Positions 26,282 to 35,250 of a stretch of DNA of 64,000 bases are shown one piece after another. Origin of the DNA: Aureisphaera sp963669405 (GTDB taxonomy: Bacteria; Bacteroidota; Bacteroidia; Flavobacteriales; Flavobacteriaceae); the NCBI GenBank assembly GCA_963669405.2, contig CAXXHF010000002.1, positions 558,001 through 622,000 of the forward strand, read 5' to 3'. The notes under the pieces are model-generated. The model searched no databases. It saw only the letters and a list, made by a program, of their open reading frames with translations, and was not told the DNA's origin. Position numbers and translations under genes: made by a program. Positions within the stretch are counted from its first letter, which is position 1; every line of letters begins with the position of its first letter.

Positions 26282-27022
26282 ATGAAATTAAAAGCCGACA
26301 ATCTTATAAAATCTTACAAAGGACGTAAGGTGGTAAAAGGAATTTCTGTGGAAGTAAACCGCGGGGAAATTGTTGGACTCTTAGGTCCAAATGGTGCAGG
26401 AAAAACCACATCATTCTATATGATTGTAGGTTTGATAAAGCCCAATGGAGGACGTATTTATTTAGACAATACTGAAATCACTACATATCCCATGTATAAA
26501 CGTGCTCAAAATGGAATTGGGTACTTGGCACAAGAAGCTTCTGTATTCCGAAAGCTCAGTATTGAGGATAACATTTTAAGTGTACTACAACTTACCAAGC
26601 TTTCTAAGAAAGAGCAACAGATGAAAATGGAATCCCTCATTGAGGAATTTGGTTTGGGTCATATCCGAAAAAACCGAGGAGACCTTCTTAGTGGTGGTGA
26701 ACGTAGACGAACTGAAATTGCAAGAGCCTTGGCTACAGATCCTAACTTTATTTTATTGGACGAACCTTTTGCTGGAGTAGATCCAGTGGCCGTAGAAGAC
26801 ATTCAACGTATTGTCGCTCAACTAAAGAACAAAAATATCGGAATCCTAATTACAGATCACAATGTACAGGAAACCTTGGCTATTACTGATAGAACCTATC
26901 TTATGTTCGAAGGTAGTATTTTAAAACACGGAGAACCCGAAGAATTGGCCAGTGACGAAATGGTCCGTAAGGTTTATCTGGGCCAAAACTTTGAACTTCG
27001 TAAGAAGAAATTGGAGTTTTAA
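26282..27022 (+). CDS. lptB: LPS export ABC transporter ATPase LptB
   Basis: The 246-residue ATPase has no membrane domain. It has Walker A GLLGPNGAGKTTSFYMIVGL (about 33-52), signature LLSGGERRRTEIARALA and Walker B FILLDEPFAGVDPVAVEDI, all in the LptB-specific form. With LptF and LptG, not in this window, it powers lipopolysaccharide extraction from the inner membrane. Its place three genes after kpsF, a Kdo-pathway gene, fits an envelope function. Confidence 0.95.
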   Translation: MKLKADNLIKSYKGRKVVKGISVEVNRGEIVGLLGPNGAGKTTSFYMIVGLIKPNGGRIYLDNTEITTYPMYKRAQNGIGYLAQEASVFRKLSIEDNILSVLQLTKLSKKEQQMKMESLIEEFGLGHIRKNRGDLLSGGERRRTEIARALATDPNFILLDEPFAGVDPVAVEDIQRIVAQLKNKNIGILITDHNVQETLAITDRTYLMFEGSILKHGEPEELASDEMVRKVYLGQNFELRKKKLEF

Positions 27023-27049
27023 TGTACCTCCTCTTAATTTAAAAGAGAA

Positions 27050-27781
27050 TCACTTCCATACCAAAGACATCAACAAGTATAGTAAGATCACTATAGGAAT
27101 TGCTATGAATTGAAATACAATCAACAATACCAGTGCAAGTAGTAAAAAAATATAACGTTTTGCATTCGTCTTAAAATCCCATTGTTTGAATTTGAGTCCG
27201 AAAAGGGGAAGCTCAGCATTCAATAAAATAACACTTACCACCGTCAATCCAATCAACAACCACTTATTCAGGATAAAATCTTGCAATGCATCCGTATATT
27301 GAAAATGAAGGATAAGCGGTAAACTTAAAACAAGTAAAGTGTTTGCTGGTGTGGGTAACCCAATAAATCCTGTTGTCTGCCGTGTATCTACATTAAATTT
27401 GGCCAACCGATAGGCAGATGCAACCGTAATAAGAAGACCTACCAGCGGGAGGTAAGACCCCGTATTGTTCCACGAATTTTCGGTAAAAATCTCTGTAATC
27501 ACAAAATAGTTACCACTCACCGCCTTACTTATAAGCTGTACCATAATTACTCCAGGAACCAATCCACTGGTAATCATATCTGCAAGGGAGTCCAGCTCCA
27601 GTCCTACAGGACTTTCAGCTTTTAATAAGCGAGCTGCCAAACCATCAAAAAAATCGAAAAAGATACCGATGAGTGCAAATAAAGCGGCACTAATAAGATC
27701 TCCAGAAAGGGCAAACATTACAGCTACACAGCCTGACAAAAGATTGAGGGAGGTGATAATGTTTGGAATTTGTTTTATCAT
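27050..27781 (-). CDS. pssA: CDP-diacylglycerol-serine O-phosphatidyltransferase
   Basis: The start is ATG 27781 (243 residues, MIKQIPNIITSLNLLSGC). A longer frame to 27814 runs into the promoter element. The CDP-alcohol phosphotransferase motif is complete: Asp46, Gly47, Ala50, Arg51, Gly60, Asp64, Asp68 (DGLAARLLKAESPVGLELD). About seven membrane helices follow. It makes phosphatidylserine, the precursor of phosphatidylethanolamine, in the inner membrane. It converges on lptB with 27 bases between stops. Confidence 0.93.
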   Translation of the reverse strand: MIKQIPNIITSLNLLSGCVAVMFALSGDLISAALFALIGIFFDFFDGLAARLLKAESPVGLELDSLADMITSGLVPGVIMVQLISKAVSGNYFVITEIFTENSWNNTGSYLPLVGLLITVASAYRLAKFNVDTRQTTGFIGLPTPANTLLVLSLPLILHFQYTDALQDFILNKWLLIGLTVVSVILLNAELPLFGLKFKQWDFKTNAKRYIFLLLALVLLIVFQFIAIPIVILLYLLMSLVWK

Positions 27782-27811
27782 GAATTTTTTGATTGGTTTT
27801 TGTAAAAATAA

Positions 27812-27818
27812 CAAAGTA
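27812..27818 (-). promoter_or_regulatory. Possible -7 element of pssA
   Basis: On the minus strand TACTTTG, the same short form seen before kpsF, 30 bases upstream of ATG 27781. A TTG lies 24 bases further upstream, slightly beyond the usual spacing. Confidence 0.4.
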
Positions 27819-27910
27819 TTTCCGTCTACATCTATACAGATACAATATGTATCTAAAAATATAGTTTACTATTGTGTAAAATAGTGAGATATTTGTTGAA
27901 AATTAAACGC

Positions 27911-28981
27911 TTGAAAAAGACAACTTTTATCGTTTTCTTACTGGTTACCTCTGCCTTATTTGCGCAAACTACTCGTAAATATTCCAATGAATTTATGAAT
28001 ATTGGTGTAGATGCTGCCTCTTTTGGGATGGCTAATGCTGTGGTGGCCTCTACTGGAAATGTAAACTCGGGATATTGGAATCCAGCAGGTTTGTTAAAAC
28101 TGGAAGACAAGCAACTTTCCTTGATGCATGCTTCTTATTTTGCAAACATTGCCAATTACGATTATGCTGCATTTGCCATGCCACTGGATGATAAAAGTGC
28201 CGTAGGACTGTCTGTAATCCGTTTTGGAGTAGATGACATCCTCAATACTACACAACTTATAGATGACCAAGGAAATATTGATTTTAACCGAATTAGTTTA
28301 TTTTCTACCGCAGATTACGGAGTTACCTTTTCATATGCGCGTCATTTACCATTAGACGGACTAAAACTTGGTGTTAATGCCAAAGTAATTAGAAGAATCA
28401 TTGGTGACTTTGCTTCCTCTTGGGGATTTGGACTGGATGCTGCCATTCAATTTGAAACCAAAAAGAATTTAATGTTTGGCCTTATGGTGCGTGATATCAC
28501 CACAACTTTTAATGCATGGGCCATAGACGAAGATGAGTTTGCAACCATTCAAGGTGCTGTTGTAGGGCAAAATCAGGAACTACCAGAAAGTACAGAGATT
28601 ACTATTCCTAAAATACAATTTGGAATGGCCAAACGATTCAATCTTCATTCCGACTTTTCATTAATGGCCGAAGCTGATCTTAATTTTAGATTTGCCGAAA
28701 CCAACGACATCGTTTCTACATCTTTTACCAGTATTACTCCTTCATTAGGAATAGAAGCTGGGTACATAGACTTGGTCTACGTAAGAGCTGGTGTAGGCAA
28801 TTTTCAGAACATTACCCAATTGGACGGAAGTGATTCTATTGGTTTTCAACCAAATCTTGGTGTTGGTTTTAAGTACAAGGGTGTAAAAGTAGACTATGCA
28901 TTAACAGATATTGGTGATCAAAGCGCTGCTTTGTATTCCAATGTTTTTTCGCTCACTTTAGACTGGTCCTTGTTCAGGTAA
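27911..28981 (+). CDS. PorV/PorQ-like outer-membrane beta-barrel protein
   Basis: I chose TTG 27911 because it gives a clean signal peptide (KKTTFIVFLLVTSALFAQ). The frame is open to an earlier TTG at 27872, which would put charged residues ahead of it. The 356-residue protein shows the family opening EFMNIGVDAASFGMANAVVA and SGYWNPAGLLKLEDKQLSL, then alternating beta strands and a terminal aromatic-Arg (LDWSLFR) typical of outer-membrane barrels. PorV shuttles T9SS cargo to the PorU sortase, and PorQ is a relative. Two T9SS cargo genes lie 15-18 kb away. Which paralogue this is cannot be decided here. Confidence 0.82.
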   Translation: MKKTTFIVFLLVTSALFAQTTRKYSNEFMNIGVDAASFGMANAVVASTGNVNSGYWNPAGLLKLEDKQLSLMHASYFANIANYDYAAFAMPLDDKSAVGLSVIRFGVDDILNTTQLIDDQGNIDFNRISLFSTADYGVTFSYARHLPLDGLKLGVNAKVIRRIIGDFASSWGFGLDAAIQFETKKNLMFGLMVRDITTTFNAWAIDEDEFATIQGAVVGQNQELPESTEITIPKIQFGMAKRFNLHSDFSLMAEADLNFRFAETNDIVSTSFTSITPSLGIEAGYIDLVYVRAGVGNFQNITQLDGSDSIGFQPNLGVGFKYKGVKVDYALTDIGDQSAALYSNVFSLTLDWSLFR

Positions 28982-29054
28982 CATTTATTTTATCTTCAAA
29001 AGTTGTGAGTATAGGTTTTAATTCTGAAATTTAGCTACACCAATTTTTCGTTTC

Positions 29055-30251
29055 GTGAAACATCTTTTTTCTTTCATTTTAGTACTGTTCCTACTTGTTC
29101 CTTCAGTTGCAAAATGTCAACTCCCCGCTTTATCCGAAGATTCTGAAATAAGCATTATAACTATTGGCCCAGGCAAGAACCTGTATGACAAATTTGGACA
29201 TACTGCTATTCGTGTGAAGGATACAGAATTTGACCTTACGTTTAATTATGGTGTTTATGATTTTAGCACTCCTAATTTTTACACCAAGTTTGCTCGTGGA
29301 AAATTACTATATCTTTTGGCTGTTAGTAGGTTCGATAATTTTACAGAAAGCTACAAACGTCAAAACCGATGGGTAAAAGAGCAAATACTAAATCTAACGT
29401 ATCCTGAGAAAAAGGAGTTTTTTGAATTTCTTCAGGATAATGCCAAAAAAGAGAATCGTGCGTATCTCTATGATTTCTTTTTCGATAATTGTGCCACAAG
29501 ACCTCGTGATGTCTTAAGCGAAGTGTTAGGGGATAAACTGAAATTTGATGATTCCTATTTGGAAGACACTTCCACATTTCGGGAACTTATCCAACAAAAT
29601 GTACATTTCAATACTTGGGGAAGTCTGGGTATGGATGTTGCTATTGGAGCCGTTACCGATAAAAATGCAACTCCTTGGGAGCATCAGTTCTTGCCCAATT
29701 ATGTATATCAAGCAGCAGAACATGCGTCTATAGAACGTAATGGCGCTAAGCAACCCTTGGTTAAAGAACATCGAGTCATTTATGAAAGTACGCCCGTTAA
29801 AGAATCTGTTTTTTTCTTTACCAGTCCTTTATTTATTTTTGGTTTATTAGGATTGCTTATAATTTGGATTACTTATCGTGACTTCCAAAGATCTACTCGA
29901 AGTAGATTTCTTGATGCCATTATTTTTGCAGTAACTGGGCTTATAGGGGTTTTTCTGTTATTGTTATGGTTTGCTACAGATCATTCAACCACGGTCAACA
30001 ATTACAACTTACTTTGGGCATTTGCCCCTTCTCTATTATTTCTGTTTGCCATTGGTAAAAAACAACCCAGAAAATGGCTTTATCGCTATGTTGTACTGTT
30101 AATTTTAATGCTACTCCTCCTTGTTATTCATTCTATTAGTGGCGTACAGCGTTTTGCTATTGGTTTTATTCCATTGTTTATAGCCTTGGGAGTACGCTAT
30201 GTTTATGTAGCTTCATTCTTGAAGAAAATGCAAATATCTACTGCCCCCTAA
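29055..30251 (+). CDS. DUF4105/Lnb-type membrane protein
   Basis: The 398-residue protein starts at GTG 29055 with a signal peptide (KHLFSFILVLFLLVPSVA). A periplasmic DUF4105 domain occupies about residues 25-250 (GPGKNLYDKFGHTAIRVKD, FFDNCATRPRDVLSEVLGD) with conserved His57-like and Cys near 149. Four or five membrane helices follow (about 258-390). This domain is now linked to Lnb, a lipoprotein N-acyltransferase of Bacteroides; the His and Cys would fit a papain-like acyl transfer site. The activity here is inferred from the family. The stop codons of this gene and the sugar transferase gene overlap tail to tail by 14 bases. Confidence 0.8.
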   Translation: MKHLFSFILVLFLLVPSVAKCQLPALSEDSEISIITIGPGKNLYDKFGHTAIRVKDTEFDLTFNYGVYDFSTPNFYTKFARGKLLYLLAVSRFDNFTESYKRQNRWVKEQILNLTYPEKKEFFEFLQDNAKKENRAYLYDFFFDNCATRPRDVLSEVLGDKLKFDDSYLEDTSTFRELIQQNVHFNTWGSLGMDVAIGAVTDKNATPWEHQFLPNYVYQAAEHASIERNGAKQPLVKEHRVIYESTPVKESVFFFTSPLFIFGLLGLLIIWITYRDFQRSTRSRFLDAIIFAVTGLIGVFLLLLWFATDHSTTVNNYNLLWAFAPSLLFLFAIGKKQPRKWLYRYVVLLILMLLLLVIHSISGVQRFAIGFIPLFIALGVRYVYVASFLKKMQISTAP

Positions 30252-31632
30252 AAAAGATAATGGTACTTAATGTTTTAATGACAATACTTATATCCAGAAA
30301 AAGACTTCTCTTTTTTATGTAATAAAGATCGTATTGTAACTTCTCCAGAGCATCTGCTTCTGAGGTTCCATAGTCTGCATTTACCTGAGCCCATCCTGTT
30401 ACACCTGGCTTCACTATATGCCGTATTTCGTAGAAAGGTATACGTTCTGAAAGCTCCTTAACAAAAACCGGCCTTTCTGGGCGAGGCCCAATAACACTCA
30501 TATCACCTTTCAAGACATTGATGAACTGTGGAATTTCATCAAATCTCGATTTTCGGAGAAACTTACCAAACTTCGTAACTCTGGTATCTTTCTTTTGGGC
30601 AAATTGTGCTCCATGCTTTTCGGCATCTGTTACCATGCTTCGAAGCTTATATATTTTGAAATGTTTTCCATTTCTCCCTACCCTTGTTTGTGTGTAAAAT
30701 ACTGGCCCACGATTTCCAAAAATATTTCCAAAAAAGATAATTGGACTTATCAGTAAACCGAAAATTAAACCTATCAGAGAAAACAATAGATCTAAAAGTC
30801 TATGAAAAAAAAGGTATAGCTTGTTTTGGTTACTTCTGCTAAATGGAAAATAACGGTAAAAATCCTTTTCTACATGCTGTACAGGCACTCGATGTGTAAT
30901 CTCCTCATATACTTGGGTATACTCACGAATAGGAACTCCATTCTCCAATAGAGAAATTAATTGATTATAGAGGTGTAGTGTAATCCCCTTGTCTTGAGAA
31001 GTAGCTACTACAATTTCCGAAATCTGATTTTCCAATACAGTTTCCGATACGTTTGTAAGTGCGTACTCCGTCAAATTTATCGCTTCGCTTGGTTCGTAAA
31101 TAGAGTTATCTGTATTAATAAAACCCAATACTTTATAATTGGGGTCGCTTTTTTGAAGGGTAGAAATCACCGCATTAACATCAGAACCACTACTCACCAA
31201 AAGGACCCTTTTAAAAAATCGTGGAGCAGAAATCAATACAATATAGGCATACCTCCAAACAAACAGGGAAAGGTTAACCGAAATGTAGAAATACACAATC
31301 TGCAAACGATTTTCTGGAAGTTCTGGTGTAAAGAAAGGTGTAAGCAAATAAAATAGTACGGTTACAGAAGAAGTGAGGATAATGTTCTGTACTACAATCT
31401 CAAATTTGCTTGCCTTTTGTAGATCGTATAATTCAAATATAGTAGCAAAAACGGTTAGATACAATCCCAATACAATAGACCAAACCCAATGTTGGGAATT
31501 GATTAGAAAATAATCGAAATCGAAAAGAAAACCTACCAAATACAATGCTCCCAAGACACTAGCAATATCGAAAATACGCAGTAGTACTTTACGTTCCGAA
31601 ATATCAAAATGTATACTTGCCTTTTGGGACAT
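30238..31632 (-). CDS. Undecaprenyl-phosphate sugar phosphotransferase (WcaJ/polyprenyl glycosylphosphotransferase type)
   Basis: The 464-residue protein has four N-terminal membrane helices (about 15-145), a nucleotide-binding-like middle domain with a degenerate Rossmann motif (RVLLVSSGSDV), and a C-terminal bacterial sugar transferase domain. That domain shows YTQTRVGRNGKHFKIYKLRS, GKFLRKSRFDEIPQFINVLK, SVIGPRPERPVF and VKPGVTGWAQVNADYG. The family moves a sugar 1-phosphate onto undecaprenyl phosphate and so starts repeat-unit assembly. It is the last gene of the minus-strand polysaccharide locus. The donor is probably UDP-glucose, UDP-galactose or a bacillosamine-like sugar, undecided. 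Confidence 0.93.
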   Translation of the reverse strand: MSQKASIHFDISERKVLLRIFDIASVLGALYLVGFLFDFDYFLINSQHWVWSIVLGLYLTVFATIFELYDLQKASKFEIVVQNIILTSSVTVLFYLLTPFFTPELPENRLQIVYFYISVNLSLFVWRYAYIVLISAPRFFKRVLLVSSGSDVNAVISTLQKSDPNYKVLGFINTDNSIYEPSEAINLTEYALTNVSETVLENQISEIVVATSQDKGITLHLYNQLISLLENGVPIREYTQVYEEITHRVPVQHVEKDFYRYFPFSRSNQNKLYLFFHRLLDLLFSLIGLIFGLLISPIIFFGNIFGNRGPVFYTQTRVGRNGKHFKIYKLRSMVTDAEKHGAQFAQKKDTRVTKFGKFLRKSRFDEIPQFINVLKGDMSVIGPRPERPVFVKELSERIPFYEIRHIVKPGVTGWAQVNADYGTSEADALEKLQYDLYYIKKRSLFLDISIVIKTLSTIIFFRGQ

Positions 31633-31667
31633 GAGGGTTGGTTTCGTGGTTAAAAGTAGCTATTTAT

Positions 31668-32687
31668 TTATTCCTTTAAAAGTTCTCTCCAATCTTGTTT
31701 CACTTTTTTCCAATCGAAACCTTCAGATTTACTACGCGCATTTTTTGCTAAGTATTTGACATTATCGGGGCTATTCAATAATTCTAAAATAACCTTAGTA
31801 AAACTTTTTTTATCATTAGGAGGAACCAACCTTCCATCCTCTCCATCCTTAATTAGGTAAGGCATCCCTCCCACATCGGTTGAAACTATTGGTAGCCCCA
31901 GTGCCATGGCCTCTATTACACTAACCGGGGTATTATCGAAATTAGTGGTATTGATAAATAGGTCATAGTCCTTAGAAAGGTCTCTCCATGCCTCTTTAGT
32001 CAGTTTTCCCGGAAAATAAACAGGAAGGTTTTTGACGGTAACATAGTTTTTACATTCCTCAAGACTTCCATCTTTATCGGGACCTACCATGCACAATTCT
32101 ATATTAGGAATGCTCATTTTTAGGTGTTCAACCACTTCAATAGCCAACATAGGATTGTATATTTTGGCAAAAGACCGCACCCATAACAATTTTGGTCTAA
32201 TTATTTCCCGTTTCAAAAAAGGATATTCTAAAATTTCAATGGTATTTGGAATATAAGTTATGTTAGTATATCCTTGAGATATAAACTCATGCTTTAGATA
32301 TGCCGAAGGAGCCACATTGTTTATTGCTCCATTAAACAACTTATAGGCTAAAAACTTATTCTTTTTAAGTCTTAAAGGTAGGTTTCCGCCATGTAAAATT
32401 GGGATGTAAGGAACTTTAAACAAACGACACAAATTTGCAACTGCTACGGCATAATAAAAATTCTGGGTGCTGTATGTATCTATAAGCACTCGGGTTACTG
32501 TATTACGATGTTTAAAAACGGTGGTCAACATATCCAGAAGTCTAAAAACCTTATTTCTTTTTGAAGATGTAGTCACTACTTGAAAGCCTATTTCCTGTAG
32601 TTTTTCAGATAAGGTTTCAATGGTAGTGATATTCGTTTTTTCACCCCGTAAGTTGTTGCCTACGTATAGTATTTTTCTTTCCTTCAC
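31668..32687 (-). CDS. Glycosyltransferase family 4
   Basis: The 339-residue GT-B enzyme starts with GTG at 32687. The first 47 bases overlap the end of the polymerase gene, but the N-terminal strand KILYVGNNLRGEKTNI is needed for the fold, so the overlap appears real. The donor site shows the E-x7-E region in degenerate form (NFDNTPVSVIEAMALGLPIV, with Asp replacing the first Glu) and VGGMPYLIKDGEDG. It adds a sugar from a nucleotide donor at the cytoplasmic face. Specificity is unknown. Confidence 0.88.
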   Translation of the reverse strand: MKERKILYVGNNLRGEKTNITTIETLSEKLQEIGFQVVTTSSKRNKVFRLLDMLTTVFKHRNTVTRVLIDTYSTQNFYYAVAVANLCRLFKVPYIPILHGGNLPLRLKKNKFLAYKLFNGAINNVAPSAYLKHEFISQGYTNITYIPNTIEILEYPFLKREIIRPKLLWVRSFAKIYNPMLAIEVVEHLKMSIPNIELCMVGPDKDGSLEECKNYVTVKNLPVYFPGKLTKEAWRDLSKDYDLFINTTNFDNTPVSVIEAMALGLPIVSTDVGGMPYLIKDGEDGRLVPPNDKKSFTKVILELLNSPDNVKYLAKNARSKSEGFDWKKVKQDWRELLKE

Positions 32688-34005
32688 TTATAATAGTTAA
32701 AAGAGCTAAGCCATAAATAAAGGCTGGAGCTGCCAAACGCATGGACGAATGATTAATGGTTAAGAACCAAAATATAACAAACGAAAATAGAAATAAATTA
32801 GATCGATCCCTAAATCGGTTTAATAAAGGTTTAAATAGCAAAATAATCAAAGAAAATAGACCAAATAAACCGTGTTCTGATAACAGTCTACTTACTTCAT
32901 TATGGGTAGCGTATCCCTTTCCGATGGTTTCCAATCTATATTCTTTAATTTTCCCTACCCCAATTCCAGTTATCGGAAAACTGTAAAAAGCTTCCAGTTC
33001 TGAATTAAGTAACTCCATACGTCCAGAGGTAAGATCGCTTTTTTCCCTTCCTAAGGCATCTTGATTGGCATATCGTTTATCAATAAGTCCTCCTGTTGAT
33101 AATGAGGAATATCCCCAAGCCAAAACCACAGCAAGGGTAATTAATAGTATTTTCGGAATTATAGCCACTCTCGTACTGCCTCTAGAATACCAATAATAAA
33201 TACCAAAAAATGCAACAGCACAGATTCCTGCAGTTATAACACCTCCCCTGGAAAATGTAACGATAGCTCTATAACTCACTAAAGCCAATAAAATAATATC
33301 AATGATATTGAGCAATAAGTTTCGATATTGCAACAACCTCACAAACAGAATAAACATCCCTAATCCTAATATTGTGGCTACTTGGTTGGGTCCAAATCCT
33401 CCTGAGGTTTCAAAATTAGATTGTGTACCTACAACAACATCTTTAATGGAAGGTGTATATAGGTAAAGGTACACGGCAGTGGTAACTACAGGAAACAATA
33501 AAGCTAAAAGGACATGTTGTAATCTTTCCGAAGAAATTTTACGGTTGTAACAATATAGTGCCGCAATTCCTAAACAAATAGGCCCTGTTAAATTTCCAGC
33601 TAATGCTTTCACCAAATTGGTTTCATAATTTAGGTTTATCGCTGAAAATAAAATTCCCGGCACCAAAAAAGTAAGATAAATAACATAGGGCCAAGAGCTT
33701 GTTTTAAACCCTCTATAGAACATGCCTATAACCAGAAACCCCATCACAGAATATTTTGCAAAATCGTATGAAATAGCTCCTCCGGTCATACGTGCAAAAA
33801 CCTCTATTCCTGTCATATAGGCAGCGGCAATCAACACTTCGTCATTTTTATTGTTGGAAGAAAGAATTTTAATCAAAAAATAGACTACAATAGCCAACAA
33901 AAGAAACTTGGCAGTAAAACCAAAAAAATAAACCATAAAAGCAAATAGCACGTGTATGGCCAACAGCTGTATATATGTTATTTTTTTTACTCCATTAATC
34001 TTCAT
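32641..34005 (-). CDS. O-antigen ligase/polymerase-like membrane protein (Wzy/WaaL fold)
   Basis: The 454-residue protein has about 11-12 membrane helices and one larger periplasmic loop (about residues 300-370) with ITGIGVGKIKEYRLETIGKG and THNEVSRLLSEHGLFGL, the conserved Wzy_C/O-antigen-ligase pattern with a His near 365. The fold joins polysaccharide repeat units or transfers them to a lipid carrier. As the only such protein in the locus it is the probable polymerase. A GAAGGA stretch lies just ahead of the ATG. Confidence 0.85.
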   Translation of the reverse strand: MKINGVKKITYIQLLAIHVLFAFMVYFFGFTAKFLLLAIVVYFLIKILSSNNKNDEVLIAAAYMTGIEVFARMTGGAISYDFAKYSVMGFLVIGMFYRGFKTSSWPYVIYLTFLVPGILFSAINLNYETNLVKALAGNLTGPICLGIAALYCYNRKISSERLQHVLLALLFPVVTTAVYLYLYTPSIKDVVVGTQSNFETSGGFGPNQVATILGLGMFILFVRLLQYRNLLLNIIDIILLALVSYRAIVTFSRGGVITAGICAVAFFGIYYWYSRGSTRVAIIPKILLITLAVVLAWGYSSLSTGGLIDKRYANQDALGREKSDLTSGRMELLNSELEAFYSFPITGIGVGKIKEYRLETIGKGYATHNEVSRLLSEHGLFGLFSLIILLFKPLLNRFRDRSNLFLFSFVIFWFLTINHSSMRLAAPAFIYGLALLTIISEGKKNTIRRQQLTG

Positions 34006-34185
34006 GTTCCTTCAAATTTGGAACCTCCCAATTGATTGTAGGAGGTGTGTAGGCAAATAATAAACCTTTCGGTTAAGCATTAGTTTGTTGCTCGAAAGAT
34101 AAGCAAATAGTATCTTAATTAATTTTGTAAATCAATGGATGACATAAAATCCTGATGTTAAAAAATCATTGCGCTTCTTAAAAAA
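34006..34185 (-). other. 180-bp gap within the polysaccharide locus
   Basis: No gene of plausible length was found. The minus strand contains an imperfect hairpin (ACCTCC and GGAGGT at about 34023-34046), a 4-bp stem with a GAAA loop near 34063-34076, and TATCTTTC near 34096-34103, a one-mismatch -7 element. It may hold a promoter for the last three genes or be the scar of a lost gene. Confidence 0.3.
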
Positions 34186-35250
34186 TTATACCCCTTCATA
34201 GATTTTTATCAGATCTTCTTTTATGGCATGAAATGAATATTCCTTTTTTATATGATCGGTAAACTTTTCAGCATCTTTTTTCGCTTTATCAGGATGCAGC
34301 ATATAGTCATCCAAAGCATCTGCCAATGCTTGCGCATTTTGCGGAGGGACCAACTTTCCACTTCCTGAAAGCACATAAGCGACCTGCCCTACATCTGTAG
34401 CAACTACAGGAAGTCCCGCCATCCCATACTCTAACAAAGCAATGGGAAGTCCTTCCGATTGGGAAGACAAAACACCGATATCATGGTTTTCCACAAAGGA
34501 AAGCGCTCCTTTTATACTTCCGTAGAAGTAAACCTTATCCAGCTCATGATCGTTCTTATAGGCCACCAAACTCTCATAATGGGCATCGTTCCATATTTTT
34601 CCTGCTAGATGAAGGGAACAATCCCTTCTCCTTTCCTGAAGTATTTGAAAGGCTTTCAAAAGATTGTGATGGTCTTTTTGCGGTCGTAAATTGGCCAAAC
34701 ACACAATCTTGGTCTCCCCGTTACCCCGCACTTCTCCCGTATAGGGAATGGACGATAGATTGGAAACAAAGTTTTTTAAGTAATGGACCGACGAACATTT
34801 CAACGTTTTTTCGCTCCATTCTTTCAATATCATATTCACAGCAATGATGGCATCAAATTTTCTTGAACACCTACGTAACCAGCTTGATTTTCGTTCATTC
34901 AACAATTCACTATTTCCATAATGATCATGCCAAATAAGTTTAATGCTGGGAATTAAAACTTTAATTCCGTAGGCAAAGAAAAAACTGCTGGAGTGAGCAT
35001 GTAAAACATCTATTTTCTCCTTTTTTACCCATGATAATAACTTCCGGAAAGCACGTACATCCCATGCCTTTTTTTTGTGTAAAAAAAGATAAGCTACGCT
35101 TTCAGACACCAATTCTTTTAATGATCCTTCCTTTCGGGTGGCGCATAAATAGGATTTATATCCCGCTTGGGCCCATTCGTTGGCTAAACTTACGGCCATA
35201 CGTTCTGCTCCTCCTGCATCTAAGGAATCTATAAGTTGTAATACCTTCAT
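34186..35250 (-). CDS. Glycosyltransferase family 4
   Basis: The 354-residue GT-B enzyme opens KVLQLIDSLDAGGAERMAVS, a classic GT4 start with the GGAER loop. The donor-binding E-x7-E stretch is complete (SQSEGLPIALLEYGMAGLP), followed by VATDVGQVAYVLSG. The protein is soluble. It overlaps the GT4 gene upstream by 4 bases (ATGA type), so the two are coupled in translation and probably act in sequence on one repeat unit. Confidence 0.92.
   Translation of the reverse strand: MKVLQLIDSLDAGGAERMAVSLANEWAQAGYKSYLCATRKEGSLKELVSESVAYLFLHKKKAWDVRAFRKLLSWVKKEKIDVLHAHSSSFFFAYGIKVLIPSIKLIWHDHYGNSELLNERKSSWLRRCSRKFDAIIAVNMILKEWSEKTLKCSSVHYLKNFVSNLSSIPYTGEVRGNGETKIVCLANLRPQKDHHNLLKAFQILQERRRDCSLHLAGKIWNDAHYESLVAYKNDHELDKVYFYGSIKGALSFVENHDIGVLSSQSEGLPIALLEYGMAGLPVVATDVGQVAYVLSGSGKLVPPQNAQALADALDDYMLHPDKAKKDAEKFTDHIKKEYSFHAIKEDLIKIYEGV

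Noticed and set aside
27022..27050. CTCTT/AAGAG hairpin between lptB and pssA as a terminator
   Set aside because: The stem is only 5 bp, and no run of T follows on either strand.
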